Source of the DNA: Diploscapter coronatus
Taxonomy: Eukaryota > Nematoda > Chromadorea > Rhabditida > Rhabditidae
NCBI GenBank assembly: GCA_964036155.1
Contig: OZ038422.1
Coordinates: forward strand, 78,825,201-78,889,200
Reading direction: 5' to 3'
Length of the DNA stretch: 64,000 nucleotides
Positions within the stretch are counted from its first letter, which is position 1, and each line of letters opens with the position of its first letter. A program made the translations under genes and the position numbers. The notes beneath the pieces are model-generated. The model was given only the letters and a program-made list of their open reading frames with translations, was not told where the DNA came from and made no database searches. This document shows positions 42,401-57,000 of the stretch, one piece after another.

Positions 42401-44674
42401 GTAGTTTTCCTGGAAAAAAACTACTAAGTAGGCTTCTAGTTTAAAAATTTGACACATTCTAATTCTGTTCATGGCCATTCGTGGGAGTCAGTGCGCTGAA
42501 GTGAAATTTTACGAAATATGTTGAAATTTTATATTACAATTAAATCGATATTATAAAACTTGCGTAAAGTACCAGTGAAGTATGAAACATGTTTGATTAA
42601 TTCTAAAATAATAAACGATTTGCTAGAATTTCAGGACCAAACAGCGGAAGTTCGACAAAGCTGTTTCGCGTTGCTGGGCGATTTGGTCAAAGCCTGCTGG
42701 CAGCTTGTCAAGCCCCATTCACGTAGGTTTCAAAAATACATTATAATTATTTCTACAAGAGTGGTTTTAATCGAAATTCTTTATGTACCCTATATATTTT
42801 AACCCTCCAAAATACTTTCAAGATTTTAGCTTTTGAATAATTTCTTTCAGTTTTGCAAGTACATGTTCATAAGCTTAAAAAATGGTAAACATTGAACATT
42901 TTCCCTATTTGATAGGAAAGTATTATCGGGAAAATACGAAGCAAAATAAAAATTCCACTCTTCAAATAACTGATCTAGCAATTATTAGTTTATTTTCAGA
43001 AACATTCATCCAAATCCTCTCGTACAACCTCGACCCGACCCACGTATCCGTCTGCAACAACTCCATCTGGGCTTTCGGAGAGGTATTAATAATTTTAGAT
43101 TTTTTTTTAATTTCAAAACTATTTTCTTTCACGGAATTCAAGAAGACTCATACTTTTTCATCAATCCTTACTTTCCATTTGTCCAAAAATGTTCAAATTG
43201 ATCGTACTTTCCAGATGGCATTGAAAATGGGCCCTGAAATGAAGCAGTACGTCCCCTTGGTTCTTCCCCACCTGATTCGAGTGATGAACATGCAGAACGG
43301 GCAGAGGACGTTGCTCGAGAATACAGGTTGATTTTTAGGCTGATTAATAAACAGACGGCACAATCTTTATCAAAGAGCTCTGTAGAATAGTGAAATATAG
43401 AATATTTTAATTTGAACATATCTTGGGACAGTTGAAGAAGTTTTATTCCCTCGCCATTAGATTTCTTTTAAATTTTGCTGATTGTTTTATCTCTATCAGA
43501 CCCTCTTTGAAAGTGTGTGGTATTTTATTGTTTTGAAATATAGTCAGAATATTTTGAACGATTCTTTTGATTTTGTTCGAAATATTCTATATTTTTGAAA
43601 CTTATTCAAATTGTCTATGTGAAAAATTATCTTTCGTTGGGGAAAAGCACACGTACTAAATTCAAACATTTCTTTGATCTTTTGAAAAATCGATGAAATC
43701 TATTTCCTAATTTATTTGTTTGAGCGATCACGATCGGTCGTCTTGGCCAATACTGCACGGAGGAGGTCGCTCCGTCGCTCAACCTATTCATCAGAGGCGC
43801 TTGTTACAGGTTCGAAAATATTATTTTTATTTACACTAAATTCAGTCATAACCATTACCTTCATACTTCATTCTAAGAATGTGCGATTAATGAAACGTAC
43901 TCGTCATATCAGAATTTTGTTTCAAAGATTGGTGACATATTATTTCATTAGCGATGGATATTTTTAAAATAATATTTTATTACACATACTATCTAATATT
44001 GGGAAATCCAATTATTTGGCTGTAATACACATTTTCTGAAACCTATTTTACAGGTTAGCAAAAATATTTTCAGCCTTCGGAACATCCGCGACAATGCGGA
44101 GAAGGAGAGCGCGTTCATCGGCCTCTGTCTCATGATCAACATGAACCCGAGTGGCGTCGTTGGAGTAAGCACAAAAATATTACTTATCGAGTCTATTTTC
44201 ATAAGATCAAAGAAAATGATGAAATATTGAATTCGACTGTTCGCTTAACGAAAATAACTACAATTCAAATTTTTTTTCGAAAGATCACTGTAATTGGGAG
44301 TCGTGTATTTTTAGGATTTCGTTTTCTGGTGCGATGCAGTTGCCTCGTGGAACACGCCCAAACCCGAGCTCAAGGAAATGTTCGCAAGTGTAAGTTTGTT
44401 TTCCTTGATCTAAACTGAACGATAGATTTTCATTAGTTCCAAGGGAGTCTTGTAGATTTTGTACATTTTGTTTATTTTTATACGATATGTAGTGCTATTT
44501 CAAATTTTTATCTTTACTTTTTTTAGTTTTTACCTAAAAAATAATTAGTCTTAAAATTTGCAGATCCTCCACGGTTTTCGAGTACAAGTGGGAGACGCGA
44601 ATTGGAACGCGTTCACAGCGCAATTCCCCGCCCCTCTGAAGGAGCGACTATCTGCGCAGTACTCCATCTGCTAA
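36409..44674 (+). CDS. imb-2: Transportin-1 (karyopherin beta-2), 892 aa
   Basis: Twenty-six exons join in phase, starting 36409-36459, 36701-36841, 37090-37246, 37494-37591, 37787-37911, 38101-38215, 38511-38621, 38887-39048, 39212-39313, 39561-39621 and 39865-39974. They continue 40042-40169, 40510-40603, 40787-40936, 41153-41239, 41285-41338, 41749-41837, 42144-42225, 42271-42387, 42635-42722, 43000-43082, 43215-43326, 43725-43809, 44074-44164, 44315-44389 and 44564-44674. The product is a HEAT-repeat solenoid close to human TNPO1 in length (about 898 aa) and sequence throughout. Hallmarks are [16 protein letters not shown] [14 protein letters not shown], the acidic H8 loop (about 321-374), [42 protein letters not shown] and [13 protein letters not shown]. 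It imports PY-NLS cargo such as hnRNPs and is released by RanGTP. Acceptors before 38511 and 43725 are GAG; the one before 42271 is AAG. Confidence 0.97.
40269..40334. repeat. GC-rich hairpin in imb-2 intron
   Basis: An outer GGAACGA/TCGTTCC pair encloses a perfect CGGAAAC-GGAA-GTTTCCG hairpin at 40301-40318. It sits in a G+C-rich island (about 40230-40340) unlike the surrounding AT-rich intron, so it may be an inserted dispersed element. Confidence 0.35.
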
Positions 44675-45844
44675 TCTGCTAATTCAACATCTGAACATAG
44701 GCCATAGCTTATTTTTGGAAACCTTTGTCCAAAGTTTAAGGGAAACAATCGGTTTGCTTCATTTTACATTCTTTATTTCGAAAGAAAGCCTAAAAATGAA
44801 GCAAATTTCTATGTTGTTTGGTAGTTTGCAAAGGTTGATAAGATACGTAGAGTCCCCAAGCTCCGCCCTCTTGCAAAAACGAGTTTTTGATAGAAACGTG
44901 GTATAGTTTGAAAAGGTATCCTTCGAATCCATTATGTCGAAAATAACACCACCATCTAGTTCGACGATAACCACCTGATAAAATGGTACTGCGCCAAAAA
45001 CCAGGTCATAATTTTTGTGTTCACTTTAAGCGACGGATTCTTTGCGATTCTTTCTGCCAGAAAACTTTTCCACCAACACCAAATCGCCACACCTACTCGG
45101 GGACCTTAAAGATACGTTTCAAAATTTATGAAATCTGGATGGAAGACCTTATCGATAGTTATTGGCATTCCTATGATATTTACACAAAGAAAAGCCGAAG
45201 CTTTTGCAAACTACTCTAACACGTCGTCGTTTTTTCTGTTGTTCTCAGTTGCGTTTTCGTTTTGTTGTTAGTTGTTGTCGTTTCATCAGAAAAGTTCCAT
45301 ATTTCTAACAAAAGCCGATACCCGTGTTAGGAAATTCCATGTTTGAGAGTTGAAAAGTTCGTTTCTTCCGAGATCTTACGAAAGCTAGAATTGTTCGACT
45401 TTCAAAGATTTTGCCAATTTTCCAACATTTCCTCGTCCCTCGTTGTATGTACGTATGCGTGTCTTTGCTTGTGAAAAGTCGCAAAATTACTAAAAAAGGT
45501 ACACTTTCGAAAATAATCTTCTTCATTTTGTTTGAAAATTCACTTATTTTACCAATTTTGCGACCATATCAGCTTATTTTTAGGTGTTATTTTTTCTAAA
45601 TTTTACCATTTTTCACGTAAAATCGTTTCTGGAAAGCAAAATCGCCATTTTTCTTTAGATTTTTGCATTAAAATTTTGCTTTTCATCCAAATCTTCTGAC
45701 AGAATTTCATCTCGCGAATTCTAAACAATCTTTATCATCTTGAGTGGGGTGTGTTTCTCTGGTTTGACTGGGATAATCTTCTTCGATATGATGCTACCGT
45801 ATCTCACATCATATTTGGGGTCACTTACGCGATTTTCAAAGGGC

Positions 45845-45972
45845 GAAAATCGACAAGGAAGGGCGTGGAGTTAAATATCGAAAGATGCAAATCTCGTTCG
45901 TTTTTATCCGTTAGCGCCATGCGACATTTGCATTTTTCATTTTTAATAGTCACGCCCCTCTTTTCGATTTTC
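45845..45972. repeat. Inverted repeat with ~50-base arms
   Basis: Arms at 45845-45896 and 45922-45972 are imperfect inverted complements; both contain GAAAATCGA, GGGCGTG and ATGCAAAT in the same order. A loop of about 25 bases separates them. The RNA would fold into a long hairpin. A decayed MITE is the simplest explanation. Confidence 0.7.
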
Positions 45973-46794
45973 CTCCGAAAATCGTCTTTATTTTCGATAA
46001 GTCGTCGTGTAATTGCCGGTGTTTCTCCTCCTCAATTCATGTGTTGTAGACTAAATTATTCTCGAGTTCTACAGGTGGGGTATTCAACAATTTGTATGAC
46101 AAAGATGGTTTTACGATCAAACTTTATCAGTTTGTTATTGTCATCGAGCTCAAAAATCGTTGAACGTTTTTCTCTTTTTCGATTTTTTCACAATTTCAAC
46201 GGATTTTTGAGAAATTCTTGATGATTTCTATAAGTTTTCTAATTTCTATATCCAACGGGTTTTCGCAAAATCGAATTGTGAGGAATTCAAGGGGATTTCA
46301 TGGGGGATATCGCGGATTTCTCGTCGAAAATCAGAAACCTGAACATTTCTGATTTTTTGTCGAACATACTCCGCGATATTATGAATTTTACGAGATGATT
46401 TTGTAATTTTATTCACTTTCCTTCAATCATGTGTTGTGCTAAGTCGGTGCAAAATCAGGTTGGAATTGTGGAATTTCAGATATTCCGGATTTTCTTCTCC
46501 GATTTTTGCCTGTTCTTGTCCCCTCAAACTGTCTCCGTTCGTCCCTTTTCTTCCTCTTTGTTGTCATTGTCAATGTCGGTGTACTGTACATGTGGCTTTC
46601 CCTAATTTTTATTTCCCTTCGTTTTTTTTCATTTCGAATTTTCATCGTAAAATATTTTCGACCGAAACATAATTCTTCGAAGTTCGAATCTTAAATAAAT
46701 TATATCGTTTTATTTGCTTAATTTCCAGAATTTGTACATGGTTTTGAACTATGGAATATCTACAAAAATCGTGATTTTTAATTTAAAAATGGAA

Positions 46795-46803
46795 TATTTT
46801 CAG
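46795..46803 (+). promoter_or_regulatory. Probable trans-splice acceptor of the CISD3 gene
   Basis: ATATTTTCAG ends 13 bases before the start codon, with no joinable upstream exon. Confidence 0.5.
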
Positions 46804-46816
46804 GTAGAACCGAATA

Positions 46817-48034
46817 ATGCTAGCAAGTCGGGTCGGCAGGAAAGTTGCCGGACCAGTAGTAAGTCGATTTTATTTTAAAGAATTTTTCGAACCGACGCTT
46901 TGCGAACTCCTTTCTCATGAGTCCACAAAGCTGATCTTTTGAAACTTAGAAATAAGTGGACTCATTTTCAATAAAATTAAAGGTTTTCACTCAAAAAAAT
47001 ATTTGAGCTGCAGGTCCAATCGACGCGCGGTGCGGCTCGCGGTTTCAAGATCCTCAACGAAGGCGCAGACATGTCCGTGTTCAAGGGCGTCAAGGCCGAC
47101 CACAAGCCGGCCAGCGTTCAGCTCGAGGCTGGCAAGAAGTACTTCTGGTGTGCTTGCGGACTCAGCTCTAATCAGGTTAGATTTTACGACTTTTTAGAAC
47201 AAGTTTCAAAGATTTGATAGGATTATTTTCAACTATCGTTTGTGATGAATAGTTTAGATTTTCGCAATTCCCTCTGCAATTTGTTATCCTCTCTAGATTC
47301 TATAGATTTTGCAACGAGAGCGAAATATTAGTTTGAAATGCGTTTCACGAATTGTACAACTTATCTTCACCAAAAGCGCTACGTTTCTATTAAACTTCGT
47401 AGAGAAGAGTAGTGAATTTCAGCCGTTCTGCGACGGTTCCCACAAACCCGACGGATTGACGATGGCCAGACCTGTGCAATTCGAGGTTCGAATTTCATAT
47501 CTAGGTAATTTTTATTTACTATTTTCAGGTGGAGCGAACGGGCACGTACCTGCTGTGCAACTGCAAACAAACCGCGTCGCGACCGCTTTGCGATGGATCC
47601 CACAAAAATGTAGGTTTTAAAAAAATATCTAATATGGTAAGCTTATCTTTTTCATTTTTTTCTCTATTCTGTACTTGGTAGCAGTATAGTGGTAAACTAA
47701 TGCAAAATATGTGGATTGAACTAGGTCACATCTCATAATGTTCGAATTATTCAGTTTGAAAGTTACCAAATTAAAAACATGCATTTCATAAGTTTCTAAC
47801 AGAATAGATGTAAGATCCTCTTTTATTCCACTTGGTCTCTTTAAAAAATGGTGAGAATTCTAAAAAAAAAATGAAATAATAATAATAGATTTGAAAATGT
47901 TTCAGGTGAGCAAGCGACCTCTGAACGCGGACGCTCGTCAGAAGGTGACGTTCTCCTCGGACCGTCCTATCTATGAAGGGGTCGCCAGAAAACTCGGACT
48001 CAAACAGAAGGATGGTGGATGGCATATGCCTTAG
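46817..48034 (+). CDS. cisd-3: Two-motif CDGSH iron-sulphur protein (CISD3/MiNT type), 158 aa
   Basis: Five exons in phase: 46817-46858, 47014-47175, 47423-47485, 47529-47609 and 47906-48034 (stop). Two CDGSH motifs supply the 3Cys-1His ligands for two [2Fe-2S] clusters: Cys60, Cys62, Cys71, His75 and Cys99, Cys101, Cys110, His114. Two motifs in one chain with no membrane anchor is the CISD3/MiNT arrangement, a soluble matrix protein implicated in Fe-S and iron handling. The N-terminus (MLASRVGRKVAGPV) is Arg/Lys-rich without acids, as expected of a mitochondrial presequence. A 40-residue tail after the second motif (through YEGVARKLGLKQKDGGWHMP) is retained. It lies 577 nt upstream of spds-1 on the same strand; co-transcription is possible but unproven. 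Confidence 0.93.
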
Positions 48035-48326
48035 AGAGACGCAGTTTGTAAATATCGCCCATTTATAGGGAAGTTGTGGAAAGTTCACCCGTTTTTCTGA
48101 ATATTTTTATCAAAAATTTAAGAAAAGTCCTGAACTTTCCAAAAATTCTTTTCAAATTGGGAGATTTCGTACAAATCACAAAATTATTGAGGTCGACTTA
48201 TAAAAAAAAAACCGCTATCTAAAGTTTTGTCGAAAATCGCGATAATTTTTCTTTAGACTTATCTCTAGCACGTAGAATTTTATTTCGTCAGTTGTAAAAA
48301 GGTATTGATTTTTGTAGGAAAATGAG

Positions 48327-48332
48327 AATAAA
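48327..48332 (+). terminator. Poly(A) signal of the CISD3 gene
   Basis: AATAAA lies 293 nt after the stop codon and 270 nt before the trans-splice acceptor of spds-1. Confidence 0.5.
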
Positions 48333-48593
48333 CTCGAAGATGCTCATTTTATATGATTTTTGAAGTTAACAGCGTTTTAGCGCTGGGATATTTTTAATTG
48401 ATCTTGTTATTTCTTATTGGAATGTATCAGAAAATTGTTTCTTCCTAGGATTGTATTTTTATCTTGTCCTTTTGAAGCATATCCACTTTTCTCTGCTGTT
48501 TCTTATCAATTTCACCTCGCTCCTTTTGAATATCGTCACTTTTTTTCTTTTTCTTGATAACGACACTTCTTATTTTCGTTCCTAAAATTTCCT

Positions 48594-48603
48594 ATTTTTT
48601 CAG
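48594..48603 (+). promoter_or_regulatory. Probable trans-splice acceptor of spds-1
   Basis: TATTTTTTCAG ends seven bases before the ATG. Together with the short distance to the upstream gene this would suit an operon, but the spacing is longer than usual. Confidence 0.5.
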
Positions 48604-48608
48604 CCTAA

Positions 48609-51133
<2,525 letters not shown>

Positions 51134-53753
51134 GTACACTTGAAATTGCTCATTTTCTATCTTTCTAAAATTATTTGCTCAGGAATTTTTTCAAAGAAAA
51201 TTAAGAAGATCCATGACTCAATTACTCCATCTCAAAAATAGACGAAAAATCATGTTAATCTTTGCTTACCTCCAAGAGATTTTTTATCTTACCGGTTTAA
51301 AGTTAACTCAAAGATTGCCATTTTCCATATAGGTTGTGCTAGGAGATTTTCAAATTGAAAGCGTTGATTTTTTAAAAGATTTTATTAGTGTTTTGAATTT
51401 TGAAATAAATTTTCCATGTTGGATACAGAAAACGTGTCCCCAGAATGCTAGTGACTGTAATGGCATCTAATCTTGCACCCACCCCACTCCTTTTTTCTTT
51501 CGCACCACACCGCTTTTTGTTATGATTTTGATGTCTCACCGAGCGAATGGTTTTGTACGATTTTTTTTCGAAAGATACCAATCCCGCATGGCTTTAGTTG
51601 TAGATTTAGAAATTTTTAAAAACTAATTTGCCTCAGAATTGAATAAGCAGCAATTTAATAAAAGACCAATTTTATCCCTAATCTTTAAGACTAATACGAT
51701 TTTGATTAGTTATTTTTCAAAAAGCTATTGGTCCACAAGTATTACTAACTTTTACAAAAGTCAGCTAAACATATTTCTGATAAATTTCAAGTTTCAAAAA
51801 TCCCCGACTCCCTGTTGTACTTTTCCAGATAAAATATCCCAAGAGGGAAAGGTCTAAAATTATCCGTTCTCCCGAAGATTCCGTAGTTTCCAGTTTTGTG
51901 CAAGAGAAAAAAACTTCCTGCCAGACAAAAAGGCCTATCACTTCATTTCTTCCGCCAAAACTTTTCCATCCTATCTATCATCCTCTCACCAAAAATGCAC
52001 GAAAGCTACTATTTTGCCGATTTTGTTGCAGTTTCTTTCTGCTCTCCTTATTCCGCTCCTTCTCTCACCGATCCCCCTAAATTCCCCAGATACCCTTTAT
52101 CCCCCTATCCGTTTTAAGCCGGCCGGAGGCGCGCGCCCAAAAATTCCGGCACGAGTTTTTTCGGGTTCACTAGCTTTTCTTTACTTTAGCGAAATTTTCA
52201 AATCTGAATTATTAGCCTCGAGGTTTTTAGAAGTCTATTTTTCTAAAAATTTGTTTCCTTATGCGATTTTTATCATTTTTGTTTCAGTAATGAGATCTTA
52301 CTGTGTCATTTCTGAAATCTACTCCATTTCAGTCATTTTTTGAGGATAATATTTTACCGCTTTGACGCTCTAGTACTCTAGCAAATTTATTCCGGAACTT
52401 GATCACTTCAGCCGCATATGAAACTAATTTTCAGTAGTTTTTTGTCCGTAAATTTGCGCGATACGACCTTCTGTTTTACTTTGAGCGCTATTTTTGAATC
52501 AATGGCGAAAATTTCTAGATACGTTTCAACAAATTATTTATTGTCGAAATTTATGCCGAATTTTATTGTTTCCATTTTAGGATTTTAAACTAAAAATCTT
52601 CTATTTTTATCTAAGCGCGAAGAAAATGCTGAATTTTCTCAAAATCACTAGAGTGATAGTCTATCACCAACGTCAAATCATTGAAATTTTGAATATTTTC
52701 TCAGTCATATGCCCTTTTTATATGATTCTCTTCTCATCTTCTTTTCATTTCATCGTTTTCATTCTCTTTTCCTCTAAACTCAATTTAGCCCCCATTTGTT
52801 TCGATTCCTCCTTTTCTCGTCCTCCCCGTCTTTCGACCCCTTCCATACGAAAAGATGAGTCCGTGTGCCATACAACTTTTTTTTTTCTGAAATAGACAAT
52901 TCCTTTTGAACTATTTTTGCATTTGGTTGATAATTTTTTGGAAAGTTTCAGAAAGTTTTATTAGGCATTCTGATTGAATGGATCTGTTGTTGTGCCTTTA
53001 GACCCTGTAAATGTATGCTTATAAATTGAAAATATTTCAACCTTTTTTTTTTTCGAAAAATTTTCCCTACGCAAGTGCTTCAAGAATAGCATATCTGATG
53101 ATATTTCATCTTTTCTCGTTCTGACTTGCTGCTTTAGTAAATATTAGCTAATACGGGGAATCGCTTCTATTAGTTTTGTATTGCAAAAAAGTAAAGCTAT
53201 CAAAGCCCTATCCAGTTATATCTTTATCTCTTCAGACCTCCATTATTCTATTTATCCCTTATCCTCGCCTCGGACAAAACAATGCACATCTCAGCATCTC
53301 AGGAGTCAGTGATTCTTCCTCTATTCTAATGGACTTAGAAAAGGGTTTCCATATTTCAATGCTCCAGCTCTTCATTACAAAATCTCTCAGAATATGATGA
53401 AGTATAGAATTAGAGGACTGACTAGTATAATCATCTTTGAATGTCTAACCTCATGATAAAGTATAGAGCCTGAAAACAAGCTGGAATATTGCTTTAGGAG
53501 ATATTTTCTATGATAAAAGATAAAGATAGGGAAAGAAAACTGGCTAAAATATTTTGTCCTGTAAATTTTGCATAATCTGCAACTGCGAATGACACCTAGT
53601 TTTTCTCATTCTCTCGTATTTTGTCCACTTTCAACACCTTTCCCCCGTAATCCGATTTGTACAATTTTTCTACTGAAAATATGCACTTTCAAACCGTCGG
53701 TTAAAATTTTCATCTCATAGTTTTCTTTAAATTCTACTTTTTTAATTCGGAAC

Positions 53754-53784
<31 letters not shown>

Positions 53785-53953
53785 CTATTTTCTGATTAAA
53801 GCCCCCAAATAACCTTCCCCAAATTCTAAATCCTCCCTAACTCACCTACTTTTCCTTTTGGGCTAGTTTTTGGATGATAACCGTAAAATTCCAAATCCGA
53901 TGAGTTTTTCGGCCGATTGAAAGGGGGATTTCGAATTTATCTTCGACTTTCAG
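51134..53953. other. spds-1 3' end and unc-53 upstream region
   Basis: No coding exon found. Pyrimidine-rich on the + strand. Contains an AATAAA at 51404 for spds-1, a GC-rich patch with GGCGCGCGCC near 52128, and a long T run (about 53754-53777). It should hold the unc-53 promoter. Confidence 0.5.
51404..51409 (+). terminator. spds-1: Poly(A) signal of spds-1
   Basis: AATAAA lies 271 nt downstream of the normal stop codon. It is the nearest clear signal. Confidence 0.45.
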
Positions 53954-53955
53954 CG

Positions 53956-53973
53956 ATGCAGCCGAATGGATGA
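53956..53973 (+). promoter_or_regulatory. unc-53: Upstream ORF in unc-53 5' UTR
   Basis: A CTTTCAG acceptor ends at 53953. Two bases later an ATG opens a five-codon frame (MQPNG) closed by TGA, 78 nt before the unc-53 start. If the leader exon runs 53954-54089, this uORF would be the first start met by ribosomes. Confidence 0.35.
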
Positions 53974-54050
53974 ATTTGCTGTGGAAAGCCGTCTGAAATT
54001 GGGACTGGGGAACGGATAAACCAAATCCCGCAAGGGGAGACAAAGAGGAT

Positions 54051-57000
54051 ATGCCCATGCTCACGCCGTCTAATCACGATCTCATTCCGGTCAGTTTTTT
54101 TTTTTTTTTTTAATTTTATTTTTTTATAAATATAAAAACCGCCCTATCAGCTATCATCTTATTCTCTTTTCTCGATGATTTCTTTGAAAAATATCTCAGA
54201 TTTTTCAAAAAAAAATTAAACTAGAAGAATCTTCTTTAGATAGCAATACACTGTCATTTTTGGTAATTTCTAGAAGTAGGAAGCATCAAATTATCTAGGT
54301 TGAAATTATAGTTTGTCGAAATTTGAAACGTCGATTCTTTTTTTTTGGATTTCTAAAATATGTTGATCTTGATTCTGCATCGTGCGCGCTTTCGCATAGG
54401 TCTTCTTTGGCATTTATTGTGGCTATTTTGCCATCCTTCACATTCCCCTTTTCTCCTTTTTGTGTTGGCCTTTCTTGTCCTCTCGGCATCTATCATTTCC
54501 TGCTCTGCTCTGTTTGCAGGGAAGAACAGTCCCTCGAGGCGAGAAACCAAGCGAGTTTCTAGCCTTATGCCTCCTTCATCCCCAAACAGCAAAGATTTGC
54601 AACGCAACGCTGGTTTTCATATCCAGCCGTTTGGAATATCCACATTATATCCGAATTATTCGTGCTTTATGATATCTTATCCTGAAACTGACCTCTTTTC
54701 AAACAGTTTTTCTTATCAACTAAATGAAATTTTTTGATAGAAAAACCTACGTTTCCTCAAAAATGTTGTTTACCGTAAAAATTTATTCCTTTGGATGAGT
54801 CTTGGCCATTTCTTCTGCTAAAATGCAATTCTTTTTCTGGAAAAATGATCGCCTTCTATCAGTACAATTTTCGATTTTTCTAGAGTTTCAATTTTTATCG
54901 TCCACCACTCATTTGCTCATTTTGCTATTTTACTGCCATAAAATTCCTAATTTGCAACGCACAAAAGTAGCCTCTGGTCATTAATTGAGCGGGAGAGAAT
55001 GATAGAGAGAATTTACTATTTTTGAGGGAGGCGAAAATATTTTTGGTCAGAAAAGAAAATACGGACTATAATGAGGGGGTATAGTCTTTTTCCGATTATT
55101 TCTTCATCAGAATTAAAGTTACAAATTTTAGTTTGTTGTCGCAGATTTGGAAATATTAATTTTTTGGAGAAAAATAGAAAATCCATATAGCTCGAATTTA
55201 TGGTTTTGTAATTTAAAATCGCGCTGACTTCAATGAATCTTTTATTGGAGTTTTATACATACAGATTCAGAGAAATAATAGATCTAATCGAGAGAGCAAA
55301 TGCGAGAAAATTGATGTGAAGTGACCATTTTTCACATTTTCATAGAAAATTTCGTGTTATATTCGCTCTTTTTGTATGTGAAAACACATCACATTTTGCT
55401 GAACACGCACCGGCTATCCTTCGCATTTTCATTGAATTGTACGATTTTTGACTTCTTTGATTACTTTTTCAGCGAATAACAAAATATCAGATGTTTCTAT
55501 GAAGGCTCCTTGATATTAGGATTTAAGTAGAAGTTATTACCAAACGACTCTTCCGACTTTTTATATGCGAAGATTTTTGGAAAAATTTCAAACCCTTCTT
55601 CTCTAGCAGTTGGACTATCACTCCTAGGCTAATTTAGTATTCGTTGCAATTTTTGGCGCTTCGTCTTTCGTCTTTGCTATTTTCTTCGTGCGCATTCCAA
55701 TTCTTCTCATGCATTTTCATAGTCAAAAAGAGTTCATCCTTGGGAGTCGAGGAGTCACACATATGCGCATTTCGTATTCAGGCAGAGCATCAATTCCATC
55801 GCATATCCATTTTCCTCCCTCGCTCCATTTTTGGAAGTATATCTTAGTTGGGGGACATTTTATTTCGGTATGAGTTTTATGCATCCGAAATTTTTCTTGG
55901 ATCCAAGTTTTCAAAATTTTAGCATATTCTCTTTTTAGACACGCTATAATTTATCCTAATTTGAGGTTTTTTTCTTCTTCGAAATTTCTGTTATAAAATT
56001 CACATTTTGGTCATCTGGTTGGTCCTTTTCTGAAGCATATCTATTTCTTATCTCGATTTCTTGTTCTTCTTCATTTTCAGTGCTATTTCCCATTTGAGAT
56101 TTATTTCCGGCTCTCAGCACTTCTCTGCTCTGTGCCTCTATTTTCTTCCTCTTCCAAAAGGCATCTCAATTTTTGGTGACTTCTTTCCGAATCTGGGATG
56201 GGGGATCGGGATCTCGTTTTTCTTCATTTACTGGCAGAAATCCTATTTGTGTGGAGGGTAGGAGGGGGCATCGTTGCATATTCAGAAGGCCACGAGGCAG
56301 CTATATAGAAGGGTAATAAATGGGAGCATAATGAGCGGAGGGACTTTTTCGGATAAAGAAGTTAGGAAGCTTGGAGTAGGTTTCAAAAATGACCAGGGCT
56401 TGAACGAATTTTACAAACGAAGTCGCATTTCATATCTTTCGTTGTCAGCTGAATCACACCAGAATATGAATAACCCAGACACATCTAATTGACGATTTCG
56501 GGTTTAGGCTCTTGACCGCCAACTAATCCCCAACTATTCGACATATTTTGGTTATTCTAATTCAAAACAACTTGGAACCATTGAAATCTGAGTGCCGTAT
56601 CTTTATCCGCGTTGAAATTACCCTCAACTATAAGAGAAGCTGAGAAAGTAAAAGTGCGTAACCGCTTTGGGATTTCGCGCAATTTTTGTATTTTCGTTCG
56701 TTTTACCGATCGCATAAAGAAATCCCTTTTGATTAACAAATAGTAAATGGCAGACGAAATTTCGGTTTCTGAAAATTTAAACTTTAGAGATTTTGAGATA
56801 CGCTCCATTTGATGCTAAAACTGGAAATGCCATATGTATTCGATCAGTAGTTTAGCTAAACGTGTCGATAAATTCATTTATAATCCCTCTTTTCTTATTC
56901 CTTGTTCAGACACAGGATTTTGACATTTATCCGATTTATCCGTTTTGACATTCAAACATTCAAATCCGGCAAATGCCAATTTTCTCCTGGCGATTTTGAG

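Larger units (their letters stand above)
44675..46816. other. imb-2 to CISD3 spacer
   Basis: Strongly pyrimidine-rich from about 45.2 kb. It contains a GGGCGGAGCTT box on the minus strand near 44858 and a large inverted repeat at 45845-45972. A 156-codon open frame at 45751-46221 runs through the inverted repeat and is not credible as a gene. Confidence 0.5.

Noticed and set aside
45751..46221. 156-codon open frame on the + strand
   Set aside because: It reads through the inverted repeat at 45845-45972 and has no domain signature or splice context.
52143..52158. AATTCCGGCACGAG, close to a cDNA-library EcoRI adaptor string
   Set aside because: It has an extra C relative to the adaptor and lies in continuous genomic-looking sequence. 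Chance is the better explanation.
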